A program made the translations under genes and the position numbers. Below, piece by piece: positions 17,748 to 26,507 of a stretch of DNA of 64,000 nucleotides (positions within the stretch are counted from its first letter, which is position 1; each line of letters begins with the position of its first letter). The notes beneath the pieces are model-generated. The model did not search any database. It was not told the DNA's origin and saw only the letters and a program-made list of their open reading frames with translations. This DNA is from Mycolicibacterium fortuitum subsp. fortuitum (GTDB lineage: Bacteria; Actinomycetota; Actinomycetes; Mycobacteriales; Mycobacteriaceae): NCBI RefSeq assembly GCF_022179545.1, contig NZ_AP025518.1, positions 2,046,001 through 2,110,000 on the forward strand. Reading direction: 5' to 3'.

Positions 17748-19142
17748 ATGACCCTGACCGATGTCGCCCACGACGGCCTCGACGACGCCCTGGACGGTCT
17801 GCGCGCCCACGTCGCCGCACCGGTGGCACTGCCGGGGGAAGTCGGCTACGAGCGGGGCACCCCGTGGAATTCGGCGGCCACCGTGCAGCCTGCCGCAGTG
17901 GTGCTGGCGGCCACCGCCTACGACATCGCCAACACCGTGGGCTTCGCGGCGGCCAGAGGCTACCGGGTCGCCGTCCAGGCCACCGGCCACGGCGCCATGG
18001 TGGTGGCCCCCGACACGATCCTGGTGCTGACCTCTGAGATGACCGGTGTCACCGTCGATCCCGTGGCGCGTACCGCGCGGGTGGCGGCCGGGGCCACGTG
18101 GCAACAGGTGCTCGACGCGGCCGCCCCGCACGGGCTGGCCGGGCTGGGCGGTTCGGCCCCCAGCGTCGGCGTCGTGGGATTTCTCACCGGCGCAGGCATC
18201 GGGCCGTTGGTCCGCACTTTCGGGTTGTCGTCGGACTACGTGCGGTCGTTCGAGTTGGTCACCGGGGCGGGGGAGTTGCTGCGTGCCACGCCGGAGGAGA
18301 ACGCGGAGCTGTTCTGGGGTCTGCGCGGCGGAAAGTCCACGCTGGGTATCGTCACCTCGGTCGAGATAGATCTGCTGCCGATCGCCGAGTTCTACGGTGG
18401 CGCCGTGTATTTCGACGGTGCAGACGCCGGCATTGTCCTCCGCGAGTGGGCGGGTTGGTGTGCCGACCTGCCCGAGTCGGTATCGACATCCATTGCACTG
18501 CAACAGCTTCCGCCGATGCCCGGCGTTCCGGAACCGTTGGCCGGCCGCCTGACCGTGGCGGTGCGGTACGCGGCCGTCGGCGATTTCGCCGAGGCCGAGC
18601 GGTTACTGGCGCCGATGCGCGCAGTCGCGACCCCGGTGCTCGATACCGTCGCGGTGATGCCCTATGCCGCTATCGGCGCCGTGCACGCCGATCCGGTGGA
18701 TCCGTTGCCGATCTTCGAGCACCACACGCTGTTGCGGGAACTGACCGCGGAGACGGTCGAGGTGCTGCTGGCCGCGGCCGGGCCTGATTCGGGCTCGGTG
18801 CAGACGATCGTGGAAGTCCGGATGTTGGGTGGGGCGCTGGCCCGTGAGGGACGGCACCGCAGCGCGTTCTGCCATCGCGACGCCGCTTTCGCGGTGAGCA
18901 CCATCGGGGTCCTGGTGCCCCCGATTGCCGATGCCGTGGTGCCGCAGGCCGGCGCGCTCATCGTGGCCCTGTCGCCATGGTCCAGCGGCGGCCAGCTCGC
19001 CAATTTCGCACCGTCGGAGGATGCGGGCCGCGCCGCCCGCGTCTATGACGAAGAGACCCGGCACTGGTTGGCCGCCCTGGCCGATCGGCATGACCCGGCA
19101 GGGGTGTTCCGGTGCGGTCCGGTGATTCGATCCATGGGCTGA
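17748..19142 (+). CDS. FAD-linked oxidase (PCMH-type, berberine-bridge-like)
   Basis: A 464-aa flavoprotein with a PCMH FAD-binding domain: the P-loop region ATGHGAM (about residue 83) and GGSAPSVGVVGFLTGAGIGPL (about 125-145) contact FAD. The C-terminus has the berberine-bridge-like WLAALADRHDPAGVFRC segment. Such enzymes oxidise alcohols, sugars or alkaloid-like compounds with O2. Motif ATGHGA has a His at the usual flavin-attachment region; the second Cys of bicovalent members is not seen in VGVVGFLTGAG. AGAGGACC precedes ATG 17748. No operon partner. Confidence 0.82.
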   Translation: MTLTDVAHDGLDDALDGLRAHVAAPVALPGEVGYERGTPWNSAATVQPAAVVLAATAYDIANTVGFAAARGYRVAVQATGHGAMVVAPDTILVLTSEMTGVTVDPVARTARVAAGATWQQVLDAAAPHGLAGLGGSAPSVGVVGFLTGAGIGPLVRTFGLSSDYVRSFELVTGAGELLRATPEENAELFWGLRGGKSTLGIVTSVEIDLLPIAEFYGGAVYFDGADAGIVLREWAGWCADLPESVSTSIALQQLPPMPGVPEPLAGRLTVAVRYAAVGDFAEAERLLAPMRAVATPVLDTVAVMPYAAIGAVHADPVDPLPIFEHHTLLRELTAETVEVLLAAAGPDSGSVQTIVEVRMLGGALAREGRHRSAFCHRDAAFAVSTIGVLVPPIADAVVPQAGALIVALSPWSSGGQLANFAPSEDAGRAARVYDEETRHWLAALADRHDPAGVFRCGPVIRSMG

Positions 19143-19186
19143 TTTCCCGGTCGTTTTCGGGCCAGAAACCCCTCTGAGCACCCGAT

Positions 19187-19216
19187 TTGGAGCTGCGCGT
19201 AAGACCCCGGTAACCT
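19187..19216 (+). promoter_or_regulatory. Candidate promoter of the initiator tRNA gene
   Basis: TTGGAG (19187-19192) and TAACCT (19211-19216) are 18 bp apart, with the tRNA 5' end 12 nt further on. Good SigA-type spacing. Confidence 0.5.
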
Positions 19217-19227
19217 TGTATTCGCAA

Positions 19228-19304
19228 CGCGGGGTGGAGCAGCTCGGTAGCTCGCTGGGCTCATAACCCAGAGGTCGCAGGTTCGAATCCTGTCCCCGCT
19301 ACCA
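19228..19304 (+). tRNA. Initiator tRNA-fMet (CAU), CCA encoded
   Basis: A 77-nt cloverleaf starting CGCGGGGTGGAGCAGC and ending in encoded CCA. The anticodon CAT is at 19262-19264. Position 1 is C opposite T at 72, hence unpaired, and three G-C pairs (GGG/CCC) flank the anticodon loop: both are initiator hallmarks distinguishing it from elongator tRNA-Met. The T arm is GGTTCGAATCC. Confidence 0.97.
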
Positions 19305-19311
19305 AGAGGAA

Positions 19312-19345
19312 ATGGCCCTCGGAGATTCTCTCCGGGGGCCATTTT
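19312..19345 (+). terminator. Intrinsic terminator after tRNA-fMet
   Basis: ATGGCCC...GGAG (19312-19324) pairs with CTCC...GGGCCAT (19330-19342) and is followed by TTTTC. It begins 8 nt after the tRNA CCA end. Confidence 0.8.
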
Positions 19346-19363
19346 CATGCCGTGATCCAGCCC

Positions 19364-19465
19364 TCAGGCCGCGTCGTGTACCTCGTGCTCACTGCGTGCG
19401 CAGGACGAGCACTCGGGGGAGTCGATGTCGAGCTTGCCGCAGCTCGGGCAGATAAAAGGAATCAC
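19364..19465 (-). CDS. Possible 33-aa zinc-ribbon microprotein
   Basis: A short ORF from GTG 19465 with GAGAGG upstream. The product has two CxxC knuckles (C6/C9 and C19/C22: CPSCGKLDIDSPECSSC) and an acidic His-containing tail, a compact zinc ribbon. A 7-bp-arm palindrome GGCGCCA-CTG-TGGCGCC lies 24 bp upstream (19489-19505). It could equally be the remnant of a larger zinc-ribbon protein. No family assigned. Confidence 0.35.
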   Translation of the reverse strand: MIPFICPSCGKLDIDSPECSSCARSEHEVHDAA

Positions 19466-19657
19466 AGCACCGGCCTCTCTCGTTCTGGGGCGCCACTGTG
19501 GCGCCGCGCTGCCTGCTCGTACCCCGCGGAGCGCGCATTCCAAACCTCTGTTTGCGAAGTCCATCCCCACGACAAGAACTGGGTATCAGGGCTCTCACAC
19601 CACAATTCGTGGTGCAACTCGACGGCCCAGAGATCGGCGACCGGCCCGCATGACCGA
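19466..19657. other. Non-coding stretch between the microprotein and the 361-aa gene
   Basis: No convincing gene here. Two short inverted repeats are visible: GGCGCCA-CTG-TGGCGCC (19489-19505) and CACCAC-AATTC-GTGGTG (19598-19614). The second could terminate transcription from the minus-strand gene ending at 19658. Base composition is a little lower in GC than neighbours. Confidence 0.4.
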
Positions 19658-20743
19658 TCACACCTGTCCGAGCTCTGGGATGAAGATGCGGCCGTGCCGG
19701 TTGACGATCCGGGCCGGAGGCAGCGGTTGCGATGCGTACAGGTCATCGAGTGCCGAAACGGCGGCCTGGGCGCCACGGAAGTCGGAGGCAGCCTTGAACC
19801 TCAGGGCCGAGGAATTGATTTCGATGGCCTCGCCTTGATCGGCCATCAGCGCGGCCAGGTGGATCATGGGGTTCTCGCGAGGACCCTTCTGCATCATCGT
19901 CTGGATGATGCGCTGCGTAGCCACGACGTCGGCCGCCCAATCGCGCATCGGCCTGCCCACGATGGCCTCGTGCAACTCGAAAGCGTCGCCCACCGTTTCG
20001 ACCGACCAGCCGGGCCACAACGCGTCGAACGCGTCGATCTGGACGTCGTTGTCGCCGAGGCCCCACCAGCGCGCGGTCTTGGTGCCGAAATTCACGTGGA
20101 CACCTAGATCGGGGTGTTCGCCACGAGGCTGGCGATCCCAGAGCACAGGTTCGCCGGCTGCGCCGCGGGCCTGAGTCTCCTCGGCAACTGACCGGATCGC
20201 CGCCGGGCCCAACTCTGCGACCTCGTCGAGGAAGCATGAACTGCGCCAGGCGATCACCCGGCCGTCTTCGAATTGGACCGAAAGGGCACCGTAGCCTTCG
20301 TGTTCGCTCCAGGGTGCCAGCCATTTCACGTTCTCAGCCGGCCTCTGCGAGACGGGCGCTACGGGAAAGATCGTCGCCGGATCCACCTCTGCGAGTCGGA
20401 GGACGCCGCGTACTCCCTCCGCTGACCAGATCGCCGTCCACCCGGGCCACGTGTGTTCGACCAGGTGGTTCACGATTCGCGGCAGGTAGACGTAATCGCT
20501 CTCTTCGGCCCACACGACGCGTTTACGTGTGAGGTCGATCAGCAACGAACCTTCGATCCACGAAGCACCGCTCCACTCAGCCGGTGTGTCGATGCCCATC
20601 GGCTGCATGCCTCGGACTCGTTCGAGTGTCGCGGCAAAGCCGTCGACCACGATGTCGATGCCGATCGTCTGGGCCGCCCAATGGTCGTAGTACAGCTCGT
20701 AACCGGAGTCACTCAGCACGACGACGCCGAGACGCGATCCCAT
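19658..20743 (-). CDS. Hypothetical protein, 361 aa, unrecognised
   Basis: A soluble, acidic, Trp-rich protein without signal peptide or membrane segment. Segments such as GSLLIDLTRKRVVWAEE and VQFEDGRVIAWRSSCFLDE suggest alternating beta strands, with a more helical C-terminal third (GPRENPMIHLAALMADQGEAIEINSSAL). No catalytic motif is recognised. ATG 20743 is favoured because GGAG lies 9 nt upstream; a GTG at 20749 is too close. It sits alone between the tRNA locus and a divergent efflux gene. Gene reality is supported by good codon structure. Confidence 0.65.
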   Translation of the reverse strand: MGSRLGVVVLSDSGYELYYDHWAAQTIGIDIVVDGFAATLERVRGMQPMGIDTPAEWSGASWIEGSLLIDLTRKRVVWAEESDYVYLPRIVNHLVEHTWPGWTAIWSAEGVRGVLRLAEVDPATIFPVAPVSQRPAENVKWLAPWSEHEGYGALSVQFEDGRVIAWRSSCFLDEVAELGPAAIRSVAEETQARGAAGEPVLWDRQPRGEHPDLGVHVNFGTKTARWWGLGDNDVQIDAFDALWPGWSVETVGDAFELHEAIVGRPMRDWAADVVATQRIIQTMMQKGPRENPMIHLAALMADQGEAIEINSSALRFKAASDFRGAQAAVSALDDLYASQPLPPARIVNRHGRIFIPELGQV

Positions 20744-20820
20744 CAGCACGATCTCCGAGTCCGCTCACTGCGAGCAAGGAAGCGGTTCATGGGCAGATCC
20801 TGTCACCGCCCCCGCTCCGC

Positions 20821-20860
20821 GAAAACTCGTTTTCCAGAGGTCGTATGTCGCACCTACTCT
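20821..20860 (+). promoter_or_regulatory. Candidate promoter/operator of the DHA2 efflux gene
   Basis: Perfect palindrome GAAAAC-TC-GTTTTC (20821-20834) overlaps where a -35 element would fall for a TACTCT -10 box at 20855-20860. Position suggests a repressor site for the efflux gene at 20907, or for the divergent gene. Confidence 0.35.
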
Positions 20861-20906
20861 GGGTGGCTGCGCATCGCAGAAGGGTGGGGGAGACAGAGGA
20901 GTGGCA

Positions 20907-22352
20907 ATGACGACGGGCCCGAGCACCGGGGAGATTGCGGCGCATCCGCGCACCCAGTCGAGCGCCAATGTCATCATCGCGCTGCTGGTCGGTTCGACGT
21001 TCGTGATGATCCTCAACGAGACGATCATGAGCGTCGCGTTGCCTGCCCTGATCGTCGATCTGGACATCTCCGCGAGCACGGCGCAATGGCTGACCAGTGG
21101 CTTCTTGCTGACGATGGCCGTGGTGATCCCGATGTCAGGTTCGCTGCTGCAGCGCTTCCCGGTGCGCAGCATCTACCTGACATCGATGTCGTTGTTCTGC
21201 GCGGGCACACTGGTGGCCGCGCTGGCGCCGGGATTCGCGGTGCTGCTGGTGGGCCGCATCGTGCAGGCCTGCGGTACCGCGGTGATGATGCCGCTGTTGA
21301 TGACGACGGTCATGATGCTGATCCCGGCCGACCGGCGCGGACAGATGATGGGCACCATCTCGATCGTCATCGCGGTCGCGCCCGCGATCGGGCCGACGCT
21401 GTCGGGCTTCATCCTGGGTTCGCTCGATTGGCGCTGGATGTTCTGGATCGTGCTGCCGATCGCACTGTCCGCGGCGAGCGCCGGTCTGGTGTGGCTGCGT
21501 GTCGACGACGAACGGGAGGAACCGACGCCGATCGATCCCGTCTCGGTACCGCTGTCGGCGATCGCTTTCGCGGGCTTGGTGTTCGGGTTGTCGCTGTTGG
21601 GTGAATCCGCACACGGCCCGCAGTTGGTACCGGCATGGGTGCCGATGATCATCGGTGCGGTGGCGATGGTGGCATTCGGTGCGCGGCAGATCCAGCTGCA
21701 ACGACGCGATCGCGCGTTCCTCGATCTGCGGCCGTTCACCTATCGGCGGTTTTCGGTATCGCTGGGTCTGGTGGTCTTGGGCTTCATGGGGCTGTTCGGG
21801 GCCATCATCATGGTGCCGCTCTATGTCCAGGACGTGCTGAAGCAGAGTGCACTGGTCGCCGGGTTGGCGACCCTTCCGGGCGGGCTGTTGATGGGTTTGG
21901 CCGGCCCGTTGGTCGGGCGGGCCTATGACCGCCACGGTGCTCGGGTACTCGTCGTGCCCGGGTCGTTGATGCTGTGCGCGTCCCTGTGCGGTTTCACCTT
22001 GCTGTCAGCGGCGTCACCGGTGTGGGAACTGGTTGTCCTGCAGACGATCATGATGGTGGGCTTGTCGATGATGTTCACGCCGTTGATGACTGACGCGCTC
22101 GGAGTCCTGCCTGACCGGCTCTACTCGCACGGAAGTGCCATCTTGACGACGCTGCAGCAGGTGGGTGGCGCGGCGGGCACCGCGTTGTTCGTGACGGTGA
22201 TGACCAAGGCGTCCCACTCGGGCGGGGCGCCCGACCTGCCCGGCGTGCATGCGGCCTTCATGGCCGCCGCGGTGATCAGCATGTTCGCCGTGATCGGTTC
22301 GTTCTTCACCGCGCCGCGCCCGAGTCCCGCGGGCGGTACGCCGACGCATTAG
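20907..22352 (+). CDS. MFS drug exporter of the DHA2 (EmrB/QacA, LmrB-like) family
   Basis: A 481-aa transporter with 14 predicted membrane helices. The first-helix motif LNETIMSVALPAL and the WLTSGFLLTMA segment are typical of DHA2 proton-drug antiporters close to LmrB; motif C is seen in AVAPAIGPTLSGFI. It should export hydrophobic compounds across the cytoplasmic membrane. ATG 20907 with GAGGAG 6 nt upstream is preferred to the GTG at 20901. A reductase gene follows 32 bp later, probably in the same transcript. Confidence 0.88.
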   Translation: MTTGPSTGEIAAHPRTQSSANVIIALLVGSTFVMILNETIMSVALPALIVDLDISASTAQWLTSGFLLTMAVVIPMSGSLLQRFPVRSIYLTSMSLFCAGTLVAALAPGFAVLLVGRIVQACGTAVMMPLLMTTVMMLIPADRRGQMMGTISIVIAVAPAIGPTLSGFILGSLDWRWMFWIVLPIALSAASAGLVWLRVDDEREEPTPIDPVSVPLSAIAFAGLVFGLSLLGESAHGPQLVPAWVPMIIGAVAMVAFGARQIQLQRRDRAFLDLRPFTYRRFSVSLGLVVLGFMGLFGAIIMVPLYVQDVLKQSALVAGLATLPGGLLMGLAGPLVGRAYDRHGARVLVVPGSLMLCASLCGFTLLSAASPVWELVVLQTIMMVGLSMMFTPLMTDALGVLPDRLYSHGSAILTTLQQVGGAAGTALFVTVMTKASHSGGAPDLPGVHAAFMAAAVISMFAVIGSFFTAPRPSPAGGTPTH

Positions 22353-22384
22353 CGCTGGCGGCCGGGTCGGGCACAATCGGGCAC

Positions 22385-23122
22385 ATGGGCAAAGTCATCG
22401 TCATCACCGGCGCGGGCAGTGGTATCGGCCGCGCCACGGCCCGGGTGCTGCTGGAGGCCGGGCATCACGTGGTGCTGGCGGGTCGTCGCGCCGAGACACT
22501 GAAGACCGTCGCCGACGGTCACCCGAACGCCCGCGTCGTGCCTACCGACGTCACGGAGTCAGCCTCGGTGCGGGCGCTGTTCGCCGATGCGGTCTCGACG
22601 TTCGGCCGGGTGGACGTGTTGTTCAACAACGCGGGGGTGTTCGGGCCGTCGGCATCGATTGCCGATCTCGACGATGAACAGTGGCATGCCACGTGGCGCA
22701 CTAATGTCGACGGTGCGGTGTTCTGTGCGCGGGAAGCCGCCCGCGTCATGGCCGCCCAATTACCGCGGGGCGGGCGGATCATCAACAACGGATCCATCTC
22801 GGCGCACCGTCCCCGTCCGAGAAGCCTGGCCTACACGGTCACCAAACACGCGATGAGTGGGCTGACGGCATCAATGTTGTTGGACCTGCGCGATATCGAC
22901 ATCTGCGTCACCCAGATCGACATCGGAAATGCCGCGACCGACATGACCGCCGGGTTCAGCCACCAGACGCTTCAGGCGGACGGAAGTCTTGCGGCTGAGC
23001 CGACTTTCGACGTCGAGCATGTCGCCCGCGCCGTGGCGCACCTCGTCGATCTGCCGCTGGAGGTGTCGGTGCCGTCCCTGACGGTGATGGCCCGCGCCAT
23101 GCCGTACTTCGGCCGCGGATGA
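22385..23122 (+). CDS. Short-chain dehydrogenase/reductase
   Basis: A 245-aa classical SDR: TGAGSGIG (8-15) binds the cofactor, NNAG is at about 83, and the catalytic Ser-Tyr-Lys are in NGSISAHRP and YTVTK. Likely uses NAD(P)H to reduce a carbonyl compound. Second in a likely operon with the DHA2 exporter. Substrate unknown. Confidence 0.87.
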   Translation: MGKVIVITGAGSGIGRATARVLLEAGHHVVLAGRRAETLKTVADGHPNARVVPTDVTESASVRALFADAVSTFGRVDVLFNNAGVFGPSASIADLDDEQWHATWRTNVDGAVFCAREAARVMAAQLPRGGRIINNGSISAHRPRPRSLAYTVTKHAMSGLTASMLLDLRDIDICVTQIDIGNAATDMTAGFSHQTLQADGSLAAEPTFDVEHVARAVAHLVDLPLEVSVPSLTVMARAMPYFGRG

Positions 23123-23183
23123 CCGCCGAGAACAACAGAGCCGGAGGCCTTGAGCCACCGGCTCTGCACAGCGCAATCGTGAT

Positions 23184-23333
23184 TCAGTGTGGTGCGTCCT
23201 GAAGCTCGTACCGCTGAACCACTGCGATCAACTCCTCGCGAACCGATGAATTCGGCAGTTCGTTGATCCGCGCATAGATGCGGCGCCGCATGTTGGCGCG
23301 CTTCTGGTTGGCGCGAAACTGTGCGAACGACAT
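23184..23333 (-). CDS. Conserved-looking 49-aa basic protein
   Basis: A small gene with an excellent ribosome site, AAGGAG, 10 nt before the ATG at 23333. The product begins MSFAQFRANQKRANMRRRIYARINELP and is strongly basic in the first half and amphipathic-helical throughout, then VREELIAVVQRYELQDAPH. No domain recognised; the basic helix could bind nucleic acid or membrane. The longer in-frame extension to 23444 has no ribosome site. Divergent from the PucR gene. Confidence 0.6.
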   Translation of the reverse strand: MSFAQFRANQKRANMRRRIYARINELPNSSVREELIAVVQRYELQDAPH

Positions 23334-23492
23334 TTCTCTCACTCCTTGAAAGTGCCCCGGATCACGGGTACTCGTTGTGTTGGTACGTCCAGCTACCGGG
23401 GATCGCCCGAGCAGCGTGGATACCTCCATGCTCCCCGTAGCCATTGTCTAAAGGCAATTCTTAGAGTGTGAGTTTCGCTACAGCTCAACGTG

Positions 23493-23506
23493 TTTCGCGT
23501 GCGAAA
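23493..23506. promoter_or_regulatory. Candidate operator TTTCGC-GT-GCGAAA
   Basis: A perfect palindrome 69 bp before the pucR-type gene, with an extra TTTCGC half-site at 23473-23478. Autoregulation by the PucR protein is a reasonable guess. Confidence 0.35.
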
Positions 23507-23575
23507 AGTGGCCGCGGTCACAGCTGACTGCCGGGGTGATGCCAGTGGCCGCACAAAGGGAGTAAGACTTCTCCT

Positions 23576-25069
23576 GTGGCGCTCACCGTGCGGGATCTCA
23601 CCGGGGTCGACAGTCTCGGTCTGACCCTTGTGGCCGGAGCGGACGGTGCCGGCCGGGAGATTTCCTGGGCGCATGCGATCGAGCTGACCGACCCGACCCC
23701 GTATCTGGCCGGTGGTGAATTGGTCATGACGACGGGCATCAACATCGGCGCCGACGCCGAAGCGCAATCGGCCTATGTGGCACGCCTGGCCGAGGCCGGG
23801 ATCGCGGCGCTGGCCGTCGACACCGGCACCACGATTGCCGACGTTCCGGCGGCGGTGCGCGCTGCCGGGGACAAGTTGGGCGTTCCGGTGCTTGAGGTGC
23901 CCGCCTCGACGCCGTTCATCGCGATCGCCCGGGTGGTGATTGACGCGTTGCAGGCCGACGAACTGCGCTCGGTGCAGCGGGTGGTCGACGACCAGGAGGT
24001 GCTGGCCCGGGCAACTCTGCGCGGCGGCATCCCTGGCGTGGTGGACGCGCTGGCTGGCTGCCTGTCGGCGACGGTGGTGGTGGTCGATACCGACGGCACC
24101 GTGTTGGCGGCCGCGGGCGACGCCAAGGAGCGGCTGATCGCGGTGCTGAGCGAGCAGGATCGCCCGACGCGCAGGCACGGCGCCTATGTCACCGCTGACG
24201 GCGATGCCTACGTCACCTTCCAGAATCTCCGGGCCGCTCAGCCCGTTCGTGGCCGGCTGGCGGTCCGCACGTCTGCCCCGATGTCCAACACCGACCGCTT
24301 CCTGGTCGCCCATGCCGTGTCCCTGATCTCCATCGCGATCGAGAAACCGGCCCGGGTGGTCGACGCCGAGCAGCTGCTGCGGACCGCCGTGACCCGCGAG
24401 ATGCTTTCCGGCGCAGGCGCTGTGGACGGCGCGGTGTTGCGCTACTTCGGATTTGAGGCCGACGTCGAGGTCGTGGTGGCCACGTTCACCGGCGCGGGGC
24501 CGCTGCTGGCAGCCGAGCACGTACTGGGCCGGGTGCTGAGCTCATTTCTGATGGCGCCGATGGGGGACGAGATTGTCATCGTGGTTCCGGCGGCCGGGAG
24601 CCGACGTCGGATTCGCGCCGTCGTCGAGGATCTCGAACAGCAGACCGGTGCGCCGGTCAGCGGTGGGATGAGCCGGCCGGTGAAGCCGACCGATCTGCAC
24701 CTGGGCTTGGAACAGGCACGCATCGCCGCCCATTCCAGCGGCGGGCGGTTCAGTGAATTCGGTGACCTCAGCCCGATGTCCATGCTGCTCGCCGGCCGCA
24801 GCACCGCCGAATTGCGCGTGCTGGCAGCATCATTGGATGCACTGGACGACGGAGACGAGCTGATCCCCACTCTCGCAGCTTTCCTCGGCCGCAACGGCCA
24901 GATGGAGGCGGCGGCCGCCGAGCTCGCGGTCCACCGCCACACCATGCGCAACCGGATGCGGCGCATCCGTCAACTGTTGGGCGATGACCTCGAGTCGGCC
25001 GATTCCCGGGCGCAGCTGTGGCTCGCGCTCAAGGCCTGGCAGCTGCTGGCGTCTCGCCGGTCGGGCTGA
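23576..25069 (+). CDS. PucR family transcriptional regulator
   Basis: A 497-aa regulator: an N-terminal PucR purine-catabolism-like domain (residues about 1-125), a central degenerate GGDEF-like/CdaR region (about 280-400) and a C-terminal helix-turn-helix (AAAELAVHRHTMRNRMRRIRQLLG). PucR/CdaR proteins activate catabolic genes. It converges on a glutaryl-CoA-dehydrogenase-like gene whose stop is 45 bp away; PucR proteins next to acyl-CoA dehydrogenases are common in actinobacteria, so that gene is the likely target. The GTG start at 23576 lies 5 nt after a CTCCT-like stretch and is not fully certain. Confidence 0.87.
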   Translation: MALTVRDLTGVDSLGLTLVAGADGAGREISWAHAIELTDPTPYLAGGELVMTTGINIGADAEAQSAYVARLAEAGIAALAVDTGTTIADVPAAVRAAGDKLGVPVLEVPASTPFIAIARVVIDALQADELRSVQRVVDDQEVLARATLRGGIPGVVDALAGCLSATVVVVDTDGTVLAAAGDAKERLIAVLSEQDRPTRRHGAYVTADGDAYVTFQNLRAAQPVRGRLAVRTSAPMSNTDRFLVAHAVSLISIAIEKPARVVDAEQLLRTAVTREMLSGAGAVDGAVLRYFGFEADVEVVVATFTGAGPLLAAEHVLGRVLSSFLMAPMGDEIVIVVPAAGSRRRIRAVVEDLEQQTGAPVSGGMSRPVKPTDLHLGLEQARIAAHSSGGRFSEFGDLSPMSMLLAGRSTAELRVLAASLDALDDGDELIPTLAAFLGRNGQMEAAAAELAVHRHTMRNRMRRIRQLLGDDLESADSRAQLWLALKAWQLLASRRSG

Positions 25070-25113
25070 GAGGGTCGCGCCGAGACCAGTCGGTCAGGCG
25101 GCCGAAAGGCGGT

Positions 25114-26310
25114 TCAGCGGAAGGCTGCTTGGCCGGTTAGTGCTTTGCCGATGGACAGCAGGTGCATTTCGGAGGTGCCTTCGTAGGTGAGGACCGATTC
25201 GAGGTTGTTGGCGTGGCGCAGTGGTGAGTATTCGAGGGTGATGCCGCTGCCGCCGAGCAGGGTGCGGCATTCGCGGGCGATGGCCAGGGCTTCGCGCACG
25301 TTGTTGAGCTTGCCCAGGCTGATCTGCTCGGGCCGGGCGCCCTCGGCGTCTTTGATGCGGCCCAGGTGGATGGCCAGCAGCATGCCCTTGCCGAGTTCGA
25401 CGGTCATGTTGGCCAGCTTTTGCTGGGTGAGCTGGTAGCTGGACAAGGGTTTGTCGAACACCTCACGCGAGCCGGCGTAGTCGATCGCGGTCTGCAGGCT
25501 GTCCCGGGCGGCGCCCAGGGCGCCGAACACGATGCCGAACCGGGCTTCGTTGAGGCAGGACAGCGGGGCGGACAGTCCTTCGGCCAGGGGTAGTTGCGCC
25601 GAGGCGGGCAGCCGGACGTTGTCCAGTACCAGTTCGGAGGTGATCGAGGCGCGCAGGGACAGCTTGCGGTGGATTTCGTTGGCGGTGAAGCCGGGGGTGT
25701 CGGTGGGCACCACAAAGCCCCGGATGCCGTCGTCGGTGTGGGCCCACACGGTGGCCACGTCGGCGAGGTTGCCGTTGGTGATCCACATCTTGGTGCCGTT
25801 GAGCACCCAGTCGGTGCCGTCGCGGCGGGCGCGGGTGCGCATGCCGGCGGGGTTGGAGCCGAAGTCGGGTTCGGTCAACCCGAAGCAGCCGATGGCCTCA
25901 CCGGTGGCCAGCCGGGGCAGCCAGTGCTGTTTTTGTTCTTCGGAGCCGTAGCGGTAGATGGAGAACATCGACAGTGAGCCCTGGACGGAGACGAAGCTGC
26001 GGAATCCGCTGTCGCCGGCTTCCAGTTCCATGCAGGCCAGGCCGTAGCTGACGGCGTTGGTGCCCGCACAGCCGTAGCCTTGCAGGTGCATGCCCAGCAC
26101 CCCCAGGGTGCCGAATTCCTTGGCCAACTCCCGGGGCAGGGTGGCTGATTCGAACCAGCCCTCGATGTTCGGCTTGAGCCGGGTGTCGACGAACTGGCGG
26201 ACCGTGGCGGCGATGTCGCGCTCATCCTGATCGAGCAACCGATCGGTATCGAACAACTCCAACGGCCGATAGGTGGACTTCTCAGCTGCCGGTGTGGCGG
26301 TGGCGGTCAT
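25114..26310 (-). CDS. Glutaryl-CoA dehydrogenase-like acyl-CoA dehydrogenase
   Basis: A 398-aa acyl-CoA dehydrogenase. The catalytic base is E377 in YEGTSEMH, FAD-site LTEPDFGSNP and WITNG are present, and R104-S105 in FRSFVSVQGS is the glutaryl-binding Arg-Ser pair of GCDH enzymes. It should oxidise and decarboxylate glutaryl-CoA to crotonyl-CoA in lysine/tryptophan breakdown. The promoter has a -10 box 6 nt from the ATG, so the mRNA is probably leaderless, with a palindrome just upstream. Confidence 0.88.
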   Translation of the reverse strand: MTATATPAAEKSTYRPLELFDTDRLLDQDERDIAATVRQFVDTRLKPNIEGWFESATLPRELAKEFGTLGVLGMHLQGYGCAGTNAVSYGLACMELEAGDSGFRSFVSVQGSLSMFSIYRYGSEEQKQHWLPRLATGEAIGCFGLTEPDFGSNPAGMRTRARRDGTDWVLNGTKMWITNGNLADVATVWAHTDDGIRGFVVPTDTPGFTANEIHRKLSLRASITSELVLDNVRLPASAQLPLAEGLSAPLSCLNEARFGIVFGALGAARDSLQTAIDYAGSREVFDKPLSSYQLTQQKLANMTVELGKGMLLAIHLGRIKDAEGARPEQISLGKLNNVREALAIARECRTLLGGSGITLEYSPLRHANNLESVLTYEGTSEMHLLSIGKALTGQAAFR

Positions 26311-26316
26311 GACTCA

Positions 26317-26338
26317 AGGCTAGATTTGCCGGGCAAAT
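26317..26338 (-). promoter_or_regulatory. Leaderless promoter and operator of the GCDH-like gene
   Basis: On the minus strand TAGCCT (26322-26317) is followed by 6 nt and the ATG at 26310, so transcription would begin at the start codon. Next to the -10 box is the exact palindrome ATTTGCC-G-GGCAAAT (26324-26338), a likely repressor site. Confidence 0.55.
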
Positions 26339-26507
26339 ATGCCTATGGCCGATCGGTATCACCGTGGGCCGGCGTTGGGCGTATGGAGGGGTGGCGGGCG
26401 GTCCTGACCACCCGGTCGGGTGGCCTATGCTCGGTGCGGCGAACGGCGTGGCCCCAGGGTGAACTCGTCGTCAGTGACCGGCGAAGACAGCCCAGGGAAA
26501 GTTCAGC

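Noticed and set aside
19228..20743. tRNA-associated genomic island or prophage
   Set aside because: No integrase, no repeat of the tRNA 3' end, and only two small/unknown genes; evidence too thin.
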